A stretch of DNA of 20,000 nucleotides from Neocallimastix lanati (nom. inval.). Taxonomy: Eukaryota > Neocallimastigomycota > Neocallimastigomycetes > Neocallimastigales > Neocallimastigaceae. The position numbers and the translations under genes are program-made. The first letter of the stretch is position 1. Each line of letters starts with the position of its first letter. Below the pieces are notes generated by a model, which searched no databases, was not told where the DNA came from, and saw only the letters and a program-made list of their open reading frames with translations. Of this stretch, positions 11,091-20,000 are shown piece after piece. The stretch is from positions 1,117,501-1,137,500 of the forward strand of contig JACVTC010000003.1 in the NCBI GenBank assembly GCA_016946835.1, read 5' to 3'.

Positions 11091-11814
11091 ATGACCATTT
11101 AAAAATGAACACTGATTTTTTATTAAACAATAGATGCAATTAATTAATAATTTTTATGACTCAAAATTAAATAATTAATTTTATATTAATGATAATTACT
11201 ATTATGGAATAATTTTAAATACTCTAAAGAAAATCATTTTTATTATTATTTTTAAATATTATTTTTATTATAATAATTATTAATAATTATTTTTTTATGA
11301 TAATTATTATATTTTAGAATTCATAAATAAGTCTTTTGATAGTTTTAAGATATTCTTCTAAAACAAAACAATATTTTAATAATTCTTAACAATAACAATA
11401 TTAATATAAATAATAATCATTAGTTTTAGTCATAATAAATATTATTGTTAGTTTAGTATTATTTTATTTAATAGTTTAGTATTAAAATATATAGTTTTAT
11501 TTAAAAATCATAAATAAATATATAAATAATTATTATTTTAAAAGAAATAATAATAAATTTTTTCAATTAAATATATTATTAAATAGCTATTTTAAAAGAA
11601 ATAATAATATATTCTATTAAAAAAGAATTATAAAAATTATTTTTATAATTGAATATTAATAAATTATATGTATAAAAAAAAGAACATTTATTATTTATTT
11701 AATTATTAAAAACAAGCCACATACAAAAATATGCCATGTTTCGAAATTAAATTAATTTTTCATCTAACCTTTAAATTAAAGATTATAATTACATGTGTTG
11801 TGTTTATCTAGTAA
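11091..11814. other. AT-rich spacer inside the retroelement remains, no gene seen
   Basis: Very AT-rich, with stops in every frame and no recognisable pol motif. It may be eroded internal element sequence, or host DNA between two insertions. Confidence 0.4.
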
Positions 11815-12720
11815 TCTCAATTGGAAATTTTAACTTTTCATAACGAGTATTAATTACCTAAAAACCACACAAAAAATTTGACACCTTCCAAAGGGAGATG
11901 AATAAGATATTTGTTGATTTAATTGGCAATTGTGTTTTTAATTTTTATTTATGACCTAATGGTATTTTCATATTCTTGAGAGTAACATACAAAAAATCTG
12001 GAAAAAGTTTTTACAATGTTGATGAATAATGGATTGAAAATGAACATTGAGAAGTGCCATTTCTTCTATGAAGTTGAACTCATTGGGCATATTTTTGTTA
12101 CCAAAGGAATTACACCAATACATGAGAAAGTAAAAGTTATAACCGAATGGGCTCCACAGAAAAATGTAAATAAACTACATTTTTTTTAGGCGCTGCAGGT
12201 TATTATAGGAAGTATATTAAAATGTTTACCTTGAAAGAAAAACCTTTTTTCAAATTGTTAAAGAAAAATGTTGAATTTAATTGGAGCAACGAAGCGGATA
12301 TATATTTTAAGGCATTAAAAGAAAAATTAATACAAGCGCCAATTTTAGTACCACCAAACTTTGACAAAACGTTTATTATTAAAACAGACGATTCTCATAA
12401 TAGAATAGAAGGTGTAATTATGCAAAAAAATGAAAACAAAAGAAGAAACCAATATATTTTTTAAGTAGAGCTCTTAGCAAGGCTGAAGAAATCTAGTGGG
12501 TTACCGATTTGGAAGGAACAGCAACTTTATATTGTATTAAGAGATTCAAGCATAATATATTGAGAAATAAATTTGAAATAACATTAATAACTGACCATAA
12601 ACCGTTAGTTGGGATTTGTAATAAAACATAGTCTAGAGTCGACATTAATAAAGTAAAGTGAAGAAAAAAGACATTTGAGGAAATTTATATTTCTTCTAGA
12701 AATATATTGAAATTATTTAG
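11815..12720 (+). pseudogene. Ty3/gypsy reverse transcriptase / RNase H remnant
   Basis: Successive frames read RT then RNase H in the correct order. Near 11892 is a TFQREMNKIF-like block (the palm segment before the catalytic site). The YxDD box at about 11950 is reduced to YD followed by LMVFS. Next come NNGLKMNIEKCHFF and ELIGH at 12030-12095. After a frame change in a T run (about 12180-12189) comes LGAAGYYRKYI. Then FNWSNEAD leads into an RNase H-like KTDDS (about 12380). A further frame change near 12462 leads to FLSRALSKAEE and TDHKPL (about 12590-12608). There are at least two frameshifts and several in-frame stops. The catalytic Asp pair is lost, so it is inactive. Confidence 0.88.
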
Positions 12721-13606
12721 TCTATTTAAATATACATATTTTATTAATTTTTCCAGATATTGCTTTACATTCAATTTAAATTTTTATATAGAAATAAAAA
12801 AAATTTTAGTATAGGTGTCGATATGAGTACTTAGATAATAACATAAAAAATTAAATTTATAATTCAAAAAATTATTTTACTTTACTTTATTTCATTTATA
12901 TTTTTTTTTAATCATGGTAATAAATTTATTTTATACTAAAAATTAAAAAAAAAAAAAGTTTATTTATATATAAAATCAAAAATTTATTGAATAATTAACA
13001 TCAGTGTTTGAAAAATTAAAAATTAAGATATTAAATGAATTTAATATATAATAATTTTAAATACCACTATCAATTTAGATATTTTCTAAAAAAAATAATT
13101 AGACAATATCATTATTAAGTTCATTTATAGTATCTTTTTCTAAAAAATATATGTAAATTAATATTCTCTATAAAGACATATTTTTATCTAATAATTTATT
13201 AATTTTGAAAAAAATTGCAAAATTTAAAAGGATTAGTTCTAAGTTCAGAAAAATACTTTAAATATTTTAATATGGTTTAATATAAAATTTTAATTTTCAA
13301 TATAAAAAAATATGTTTTATTAACTTATTATTAATAAATATATATATATATATATATAAATTGTAGTAATTTTAAATATTCGACCTTTGTATCTTTAAAT
13401 ATTTATACAATTTTTTTTTATATTTATTACCCAAATTTAAAAATGCTTTATTTATTAAAAATATAAATCTATATTGTATGTAATATTTATCAATATTATT
13501 GATTTAATATTATTAATATATATAACCAAAATTATATTTATTTTATTTTATTATATTAAATTTTATTCTTTAAAAGGTAAAGTCGCTATTTAATTATAAT
13601 AAATCT

Positions 13607-13662
<56 letters not shown>

Positions 13663-13687
13663 ATATAAATTATATAATTATAATTTT

Positions 13688-13724
<37 letters not shown>

Positions 13725-13899
13725 TTTTTATAATAAATTTTAAAAAATAAAATTATTAATGATTATAGTTTAAACTTTAAATTCTTTATTTTTTGACTAT
13801 AAAAAATAATTATATTACTTTTTGCTAAATAATTTCCATAATATATAGTTATAATTAAAAATATTATTATAATTATTGCTATTTTAATATATTAATAAA
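12721..13899. other. AT-rich intergenic region 5' of the CotH gene, no gene seen
   Basis: Holds an AT dinucleotide run near 13339-13359, a run of 50 A (13611-13660) and a run of 29 T (13691-13719). The last few hundred bases should include the CotH promoter and 5' UTR, but no distinct element can be assigned against the AT-rich background. Confidence 0.5.
13611..13660. repeat. homopolymer tract A50, with T29 at 13691-13719
   Basis: An uninterrupted run of 50 A, a 30-base A/T spacer and 29 T. Together they form an imperfect inverted repeat able to fold into a long A:T hairpin about 180-290 bp upstream of the CotH start codon. Confidence 0.85.
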
Positions 13900-15656
13900 A
13901 TGATGAAAATGAAACAGCATTTGCTTATGGGATTTATTTTTGTAATTTGTAAATATTTATTATTATATAAAATAATTAATATTATCATGAATTATTATTG
14001 TCTTATTAATTTTTATATTATGATATTATTATAAAAAATTTTTTTCTCTAATAATGGTAAATAGTATTACAATTAATTGAATGTAGTGATTTTCTTCGTG
14101 GGACTAATCGAGCAAAACTTTTTGAAATTACAGATTTTAATATTCCAAAAATTTATATTAATGTATCAGAATCGGATTGGAAATTATTAATCCAACCTAA
14201 AACGAACGAGAAAAATGAATTTATAAAAGTAGATTCAATGAATTTTGTACTTAATGATACAATTAAATCATCTTTTTCTTCTGTAAAAATAAATATTAGT
14301 GGACATACAAAAAATTACAAAAAACTTGAATATACTATTAAAATATTAGATTCGGATAAAGATTTATTTGGAAGAAGAAGTATTCAATTAAGATCAGATA
14401 TGCGTGATGCATCAATGATGAGAACAAAATTGACAAGTGATTTATTAAATCATTTAGGAATACCATCATTATCAGCAAATTACTGTCACCTATATATTAA
14501 TGGTGAATTTATGGGTTTATATATATTACAAGATATTTATAAACAATATTGGATTAAAAATTATTATAAAAATATAAATTTAAAAAAAGTTATTCTTTAC
14601 CAATGTAATAAAGAACAATCAGATTTAACTGAAAATAATTTAAGAACATGTGTGAATTTAAGTGATTCACCTTCATATCAACCTTTAGCTAATTTTATAA
14701 ATTTAATAAAAAATATTTCTTCTCGATCTCAGGTTGAATCAATAATGGATGTTGATGAATTTATAAAAACATGGATTGTTGAATGGTTAATTGGTTCTTG
14801 GGATCATATGTTACAGTCAGGAAAAAATTATTATTTATATCAACAAAATAATGGTAAATGGCAAATATTACTTTATGATTTCGATTCAACTTTTGGTCAA
14901 TTTTTACCATCGAAAGAGGAAATTTTACTAGAAAATAATAATGAAACTCAAGGTTTAGATAATGATACATTAATTTTAAAAAGTACTGAATTTAATGACT
15001 TATCAAATAAAATAAAAAGAAATAATTTATTGCAAAATATTGGCCCTTACATGAATGCATCTAGTTGCTTTATAGATTTCCCATATTGGTATGTAGATCG
15101 TCCTGTTGTTGATGGTCTTATTGCTAGTGATTACAAATCTTTTTTGAAAAATTTGTATGAAATTATTCAAAATGGTTTTAATCCTAAAATTTTATTTCCA
15201 AGAATTGATGAACTCAAGGAATGGCTTGATCCATATATTAAAGAAGACAGAACGATAGTAAATGATATTTTACCAGGCCGTATAAATAATAATGGAACAA
15301 GTTATGATTCAACATATGAAGAGTTTAAATTAAATACTGAATATACAACAGTAAATTATGGGGTTGGAATTAAAAAATGGATACAAGATCGCTTTGATTT
15401 TGTATGTGAGCAATATAAATTGAATTGCAATGGTTCCACGAATTCAACTATTGATTTTTATGATTTAATAAATAATTATAATAATACAAATGAAAGTAAT
15501 AACTTTAGAAATGAACATTTTAATAAATATTTTGGAAATTTAAATAAAAATCAAACTTGTTTTATTGCAAGTGAGAGTTCAGCAATTAAAAATTATTTAG
15601 TGACATTTAAATATATAATTGTAATCATTGGTTTAATAATATCATTAATCTATTAA
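13900..15656 (+). CDS. CotH-family (spore-coat kinase-like) secreted or surface protein, two exons
   Basis: CotH proteins are atypical kinases of the secretory pathway in bacteria and adhesin/invasin-like surface proteins in Mucorales. They are numerous in gut fungi, where their role is unclear. Model: exons 13900-13948 and 14065-15656 (546 aa). The 116-bp intron has donor GTAAAT and acceptor AATAG, phase 1. Splicing rebuilds a signal peptide, MKQHLLMGFIFVILLQLIEC, which neither exon encodes alone. The CotH core includes the RSDMRDASMMR segment, GEFMGLYILQD, then WDHMLQSGKNYYLY (Asp about 263) and LYDFDSTFG (Asp 288 and 290). The last two resemble the family's catalytic and metal-binding motifs. 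Several NxT/S sites lie in the C-terminal third. The protein ends in a hydrophobic stretch of about 20 residues with almost nothing after it, consistent with a GPI signal or a tail anchor. No dockerin is present. Confidence 0.9.
13949..14064 (+). other. intron of the CotH gene
   Basis: 116-bp GT-AG intron, donor GTAAATAT after GTAATTT, acceptor AAATAG before TATTACAATT. One base on the left plus two on the right makes a Leu codon. It interrupts the signal peptide. Confidence 0.85.
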
Positions 15657-16595
15657 AATATAAATTTAATTATTAAGTGGTAATTTTTTTTTTTTTTTTT
15701 TCGAATATTCTATTTTTGTATATAATTTTTATTATTAAAATAATTATTAATAAAAGAAAATAATAATAAATAAATATTCATAAAAAATTCATAGGTAATT
15801 TATTACCGCTTATAATATATCGTTTGTAAATTTCATTTCATTTATATTATATTTTTTTTAATTGTTAAAATATTAATTTATATGTACATTATTTATAATT
15901 AATGTATACAAAAAATATTTATTATTTTTTTTTTTAATTTTATTTTATTAAATAAATATATATATTTATATGTTTTTTAATAAAAATTAAATATGAATAA
16001 AAAATAATATATTAAAAATTACCAGAACCCATTACGTAAATAAAATAAAATAAACTTTAAAAAAAGTTAAAATTTTTTGGTTATTAAAATGCTGATAAAA
16101 ACAAAGAATATCCAATGTAAAGTATATGTTCATCGAGAATTTAATATTTAATAGTTAAATTGTGAATAATATATAAGTAAATATGAAATATGTATAACAA
16201 CTAATAAATTAATATAAAATATTTTATTATAATTATTTCTTAAAAATAAAGATAATTAAATCAAAAAAAAAATTTTTTTTTTGATTTTTTCTTTATTATT
16301 CCATACTTCGAATATTAATAAAAAATGAATAATATATTAAAATATATTAAATTAATTAATTTTTATTAACAGGTTAAAACAAAGTTTTTAAATTTTTGGT
16401 TTTGAATTAATATTTTAATTATAAATAATTGTTATAATAATAAAAACAAATCACAATTAGAATAAAATATAAAAATTTAAAATTTATATAAATATTATTA
16501 ATAATCAAAAATAGATAATTATTATAATATTAAAATAGAAAAAAATTAAAAGAAAGAAAAATTATAATAAAGATATTTGAAATTAATATCTCAAA
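15657..16595. other. intergenic region between CotH and RIC8
   Basis: Tandem plus-strand genes flank this 0.94-kb AT-rich region, which must contain the CotH 3' UTR and the RIC8 promoter. A T run (about 15687-15701) follows the CotH stop. A 30-bp perfect A/T palindrome lies at 16258-16287. No gene is seen. Confidence 0.55.
16258..16287. repeat. perfect 30-bp palindrome (A10T10 core)
   Basis: AAATC followed by ten A, ten T and GATTT, with no spacer and no mismatch. It lies about 310 bp upstream of the RIC8 start codon. It could form a cruciform or an RNA hairpin, or mark transcript ends; no function can be assigned. Confidence 0.9.
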
Positions 16596-17195
16596 ATGAT
16601 ACAAGCCGCCACTGAAGAAGATAATAATAATATAGTAAAATTATATTATATATATATATTAATATTTATTTAATTTTAAACATATTTATATAATAATATT
16701 AAAATATTGTTTATTTATTTATATATATTTATATTTCATTTTATATTCATTTATAATTTCAAATTTCAAAGATTGAAAAATTCATTGATGTCAATGTTAG
16801 AAAGGAAAATGAAGTTAATAGTCGATTAACAGAATTTTATGAAACATACAAAAATATCCTTTTATATAAATAATTTCATTATATATTAAAATAATATTTT
16901 AGTATAAAATAAATTATTTATTTTATATTAATGTCATTGTTAATTTTTTTAATATATAAATAATATAAAACAATTATCCCTTAACCTGAATATACATAGT
17001 TCAACATTTATTGGACCTGAAGTTACTTCTGGCGCAAAAACTGCATTTGTTGATTCATTAATCGATAGTTTATCTTCTTGTATACATAATGAACTTGAAT
17101 GGAGTGATAAAAGTATGAATTTCAATTAATTATTAAATATAATTATTTATTGAAAACAATGTATTAATAATTTTTATTTTAAAAAATTGAAATTT

Positions 17196-17247
<52 letters not shown>

Positions 17248-17465
17248 TATATTAAGCTAAATTCCTTGCATTACAAGCTTTAAGAATATTATGTCGTGAA
17301 CCAGAAGGTTGTGAAGGTGTTTTCACTTCTTCTGTATGTATAAAAAAATTATGGATAATGAACATAGAATAGTTGAATATAATGGCCAATTTCTATATAT
17401 CTTTTATTCGTTAACTATTAGAAGGAAAACAAATGAAAACAAAGCAAAACAAAACAAAACAAAAC

Positions 17466-17496
<31 letters not shown>

Positions 17497-18488
17497 AACT
17501 AATATATTTATAATATATTTAAAATATATATATAATAGGGAATATCATTATTAATGGAATATGCAGGATTAAAACCAACCGGAAAAGGTAAAAAGAGCGA
17601 AGATATTATTGAACCAACAAAAGAATTTAATAACATTGTTATTGAATCAATGAAGTGCTTATCCAATGCTTTATTACAAAACCGTCAATCCCAAGAATTC
17701 TTTGATAACAATAATGGAATAAAATCCTTACTTGTTAATTTAAAAGTAGGTTTATAAAAATATATATTATCAAAAAATGAATATAATATATAAATATTAA
17801 TAATATACAAATATTAATACTATTTTGTTTATTTTCTATTTGTAATAATCACTTAATTAGGAAGTTAAAAATAATTCATTACAAGCACAATTTTTAATTT
17901 TAAGATTAATTTTTTTATCTACAATTTATCAAGAGAATACAAGTGAAGTTATGGATGAATATAATGCTATTGAAGATTTGATTGACGTAATTCATCACAA
18001 CATAAAATTAAAATTTCACTTTTAATTTTATTAATAATTTTATTATTATATACAATTTTATTTTAATAGAATTATATATTTATTAATTATTATTTTGATA
18101 TATATTTTAAAAATATTATTTATATTAAATATTTTGATTTAGTTATTCCAACCAATTTTGGAAAATATTTCTGAATCATCTAAAACATTTTCAACTACAA
18201 TTTTACCAGGAGAAATTTCATATTCAATTGTAATTAGTGAAATCTTAAAAGTTTTATTTAATATGATGGTTAATGAAAAAAAGAAAGATACAGATATTCA
18301 AAGTAGTGCATCAATTACTGTTGATGAAGAAATAGCTAAAAAATATGAAAGGTTACTATAAAATTTCATATAATTTTCATAACACAAATTTAAATATTAA
18401 ATTATATTTATAAAAATTCTAAATTATTTAATAATTTATTTTTATTAATTTTTTATACATTATATACTGTATATTTTATTATATGTTA

Positions 18489-18526
<38 letters not shown>

Positions 18527-19852
18527 CTGTTTACTATTATTATAATTATTATTTATAAAAAAGGTTTATCCCATTAATTGTTGAATATTTTGTAAAATCT
18601 AATATGCCAAATCCGCCATTATCACCACCATATACTCATGCTATACATGCTTTAATGAATTTCCCAGTTAAAGGATTTGAATCAAAATTCTTTCCGAATG
18701 AAGATTATTCTATCATTGATGTTTTAAGTGATGTATTAGAAGTTACCATAAAACAATCAAATATAAGTCATAGTATGGAAAATGATGATGCAGCATTAAT
18801 CAATGGATCCCCAGCTGATTCTGTTCTTCCACCATTAATCATTTTAATGACTAATCTTGTAAAAGATAACACTGAAGCAAGATCAAAATTAAAAGAAAGA
18901 ATATTACCATCTGAATTGTAAATATATTATTATATTATTATTATTTATTTTTTTCTCATTATGATCTTTACATATATATACAAAGTTCAACTACATTTAA
19001 AATTAATAATATTTACAATAATATTTTAATTCTTCCTTATAATTATTAATATTAAAATTTGTTTTATTTTATAAATAATTTTTTTTTTTTTTTGTTATTT
19101 TTTTAAAAAAAAATAGTAATAGATCAAAGCCATTGAATGTTGGTGAAAGTATTAGAGCTTGTCTAATTAGATTAATGACTAATACTCTTTTAGGAAATTC
19201 AAGAGAAACTATTTCAACATTATTATATACACTTTGTGATAGTAATGGTAATTATATTTTAAAAAAAAATAAAATAACATAAATTCATAAATTTATCTAT
19301 AAATAAAATAACATAAAAATTAATATTTTGAATATACGTATATAATTTCAATATATTATTTTTATATAAAATATTATTATAATTAAATTATAATTATTAA
19401 TTATTAATTATTAATTATTAATTATTAATTATTAATTGTTATTTGTTATTTGTTAATTATTATTTATTATTTAATAAAAAAATTTTTATTAAAAATATAT
19501 ATGATTAATCATTATTAATAATGTATATATTATTATTGTTAATATAGCTAATGTATTTGTTAACCAAGTTGGTTATGGTAATGCTATTGGTTATTTAGTT
19601 AATCATCAATTAATGGGTGAGTTAAATAATACTGTTGATGAAAATGCTCCAAATGATCAGAATATTAACCCAATTACAGGACAAATTGAAGATGATAATA
19701 AGGAGGACCCATTTAAAAATATGACTGATGAAGAAAAAGAAAGAGAAGCTGAAAGATTATTTGTTTTATTCGATAGATTAAATAAGACTGGTGTAATAAA
19801 AGTTATGCCAAAACCAGCTGACGCTGATAATATTGTCAATGATTTAGATTAA
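16596..19852 (+). CDS. RIC8: synembryn / RIC8, chaperone and guanine-nucleotide exchange factor for G-alpha, ten exons
   Basis: Ric-8 is a cytosolic armadillo-like protein that folds G-alpha subunits and promotes their GDP/GTP exchange. Exons: 16596-16634, 16772-16853, 16996-17112, 17257-17333, 17539-17745, 17861-17986, 18143-18351, 18564-18917, 19117-19247, 19548-19852. The total is 1647 nt, 548 aa, close to the usual 530-600. All ten exons join in phase. Family-like blocks in order are: KFLALQALRILCREPEGCE, ESMKCLSNALLQNRQSQEF, QFLILRLIFLSTIYQENT, SEILKVLFNMMVN, YTHAIHALMNFP, PPLIILMTNLVKDNTEAR, ACLIRLMTN and NQVGYGNAIGYLVNHQLM. The C-terminus is acidic and ends at TAA. Eight introns are GT-AG, with donors GTAAAA, GTATGA, GTATGT, GTAGGT, GTAATT, GTTACT (weak), GTAAAT and GTAATT. 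Intron 2 is AT-AC with U12-type signals. No exon is missing. Confidence 0.92.
16854..16995 (+). other. RIC8 intron 2, U12-type AT-AC intron
   Basis: The 142-bp intron begins ATATCCTTTT, an exact match to the U12 AT-AC 5' splice-site consensus ATATCCTT. It contains TCCCTTAAC at 16977-16985, one mismatch from the U12 branch consensus TTCCTTAAC. It ends TATAC 11 nt after the branch adenosine (16984). Exon 2 ends in phase 1 (A) and exon 3 starts AT, giving Asn and an open frame on both sides. No GT lies between the last conserved codons and the in-frame TAA. The nearby AG (16998-16999) would break phase. Confidence 0.88.
17197..17251. repeat. A run followed by an AT dinucleotide run in RIC8 intron 3
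   Basis: About 35 A followed by roughly ten AT units, ending five bases before the acceptor TTAAG of exon 4. Confidence 0.85.
17425..17494. repeat. AAAAC pentanucleotide repeat and A run in RIC8 intron 4
   Basis: Imperfect AAAAC/AAATG units grade into pure AAAAC, then a run of about 27 A, within the intron between exons 4 and 5. The open frame across it is fortuitous. Confidence 0.8.
18496..18521. repeat. AT dinucleotide run in RIC8 intron 7
   Basis: About 13 AT units, about 40 bases upstream of the acceptor of exon 8. Confidence 0.85.
19390..19437. repeat. heptanucleotide tandem repeat (TAATTAT) in RIC8 intron 9
   Basis: Six to seven units of a 7-base motif, then degenerate ATTTGTT units up to about 19455. 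It is intronic and has no protein effect. Confidence 0.85.
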
Positions 19853-20000
19853 ATAGATTTATTACAATTTTTTAATTAAAGAATATATATGAATATATAT
19901 ATAGATATAAAATCACAAAAAAAAATTTTTAAAACAAAAAGCAACATTAATAACAACTGTTTATAAAATTATAAATAAAAACCCAAAACTAAATACCAAT
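19853..20000 (+). other. 3' flank of RIC8
   Basis: AT-rich sequence after the RIC8 stop, presumably 3' UTR. No distinct terminator or further gene start is visible before the window ends. Confidence 0.5.

Larger units (their letters stand above)
10093..12720 (+). mobile_element. degenerate Ty3/gypsy-type LTR retrotransposon remains
   Basis: Three pieces lie in plus orientation: gag/protease-like coding debris (10093-10800), an LTR-like segment (10871-11090) and RT/RNase H debris (11815-12720). The order gag/protease then RT/RNase H is that of Ty3/gypsy pol. An LTR-like block between them is not the normal layout, so the remains may be two insertions or a nested one. Integrase, chromodomain and a matching second LTR were not found. 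Many stops and frameshifts show it is dead. Confidence 0.7.

Noticed and set aside
14761-14970. Minus-strand frame of 69 codons
   Set aside because: Antisense shadow of the CotH core.
16854-16999. GT-AG alternative for RIC8 intron 2
   Set aside because: The only AG near exon 3 (16998-16999) needs a phase-2 donor, and no GT in exon 2 supplies one. The later GT at about 16910 lies after an in-frame stop.
17336-17554. Plus-strand frame with a long Lys run
   Set aside because: Falls in RIC8 intron 4, and the Lys run is the intronic A tract. The flanking splice sites join exons 4 and 5 in phase without it.
19657-19839. Minus-strand frame of 60 codons
   Set aside because: Antisense to the last RIC8 exon, which has family-typical sequence.

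Overview
The window is extremely AT-rich nuclear DNA from a fungus, most likely an anaerobic gut fungus (Neocallimastigomycota). The basis for this is asparagine-rich coding regions, long A/T and ATT repeats, spliceosomal introns, a division-2 chitin synthase, a secreted CotH-family protein and decayed Ty3/gypsy pol sequence. The phylum is an inference from this combination; no marker here proves it.

Layout: (1) 355-6271, minus strand, a three-exon chitin synthase of 1856 residues whose first 573 residues are an Asn-rich extension encoded mainly by two upstream exons. (2) 6272-13899, about 7.6 kb without an intact gene. It holds very AT-rich spacer with small inverted repeats, a tRNA-like fragment (9358-9400), an ATT microsatellite of about 48 units, and the wreck of a Ty3/gypsy retrotransposon: gag/protease debris at 10093-10800, an LTR-like segment with palindromic ends at 10871-11090, and RT/RNase H debris at 11815-12720. 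(3) 13900-15656, plus strand, a two-exon CotH-type protein of 546 residues with a signal peptide and a hydrophobic C-terminal tail. (4) 16596-19852, plus strand, a ten-exon RIC8 (synembryn) gene of 548 residues, the G-alpha chaperone and exchange factor.

The intact genes are independent transcription units with no operon-like logic. Two act at the cell surface or wall (chitin synthase, CotH) and one in heterotrimeric G-protein signalling. All splice junctions were placed by hand from splice signals plus reading phase, and all phases close.

The most notable observation is RIC8 intron 2 (16854-16995). It starts ATATCCTT, ends AC, and has a CCCTTAAC branch site 11 nt from its end. These are the hallmarks of a U12-type (minor spliceosome) AT-AC intron, and no GT-AG alternative keeps the frame.
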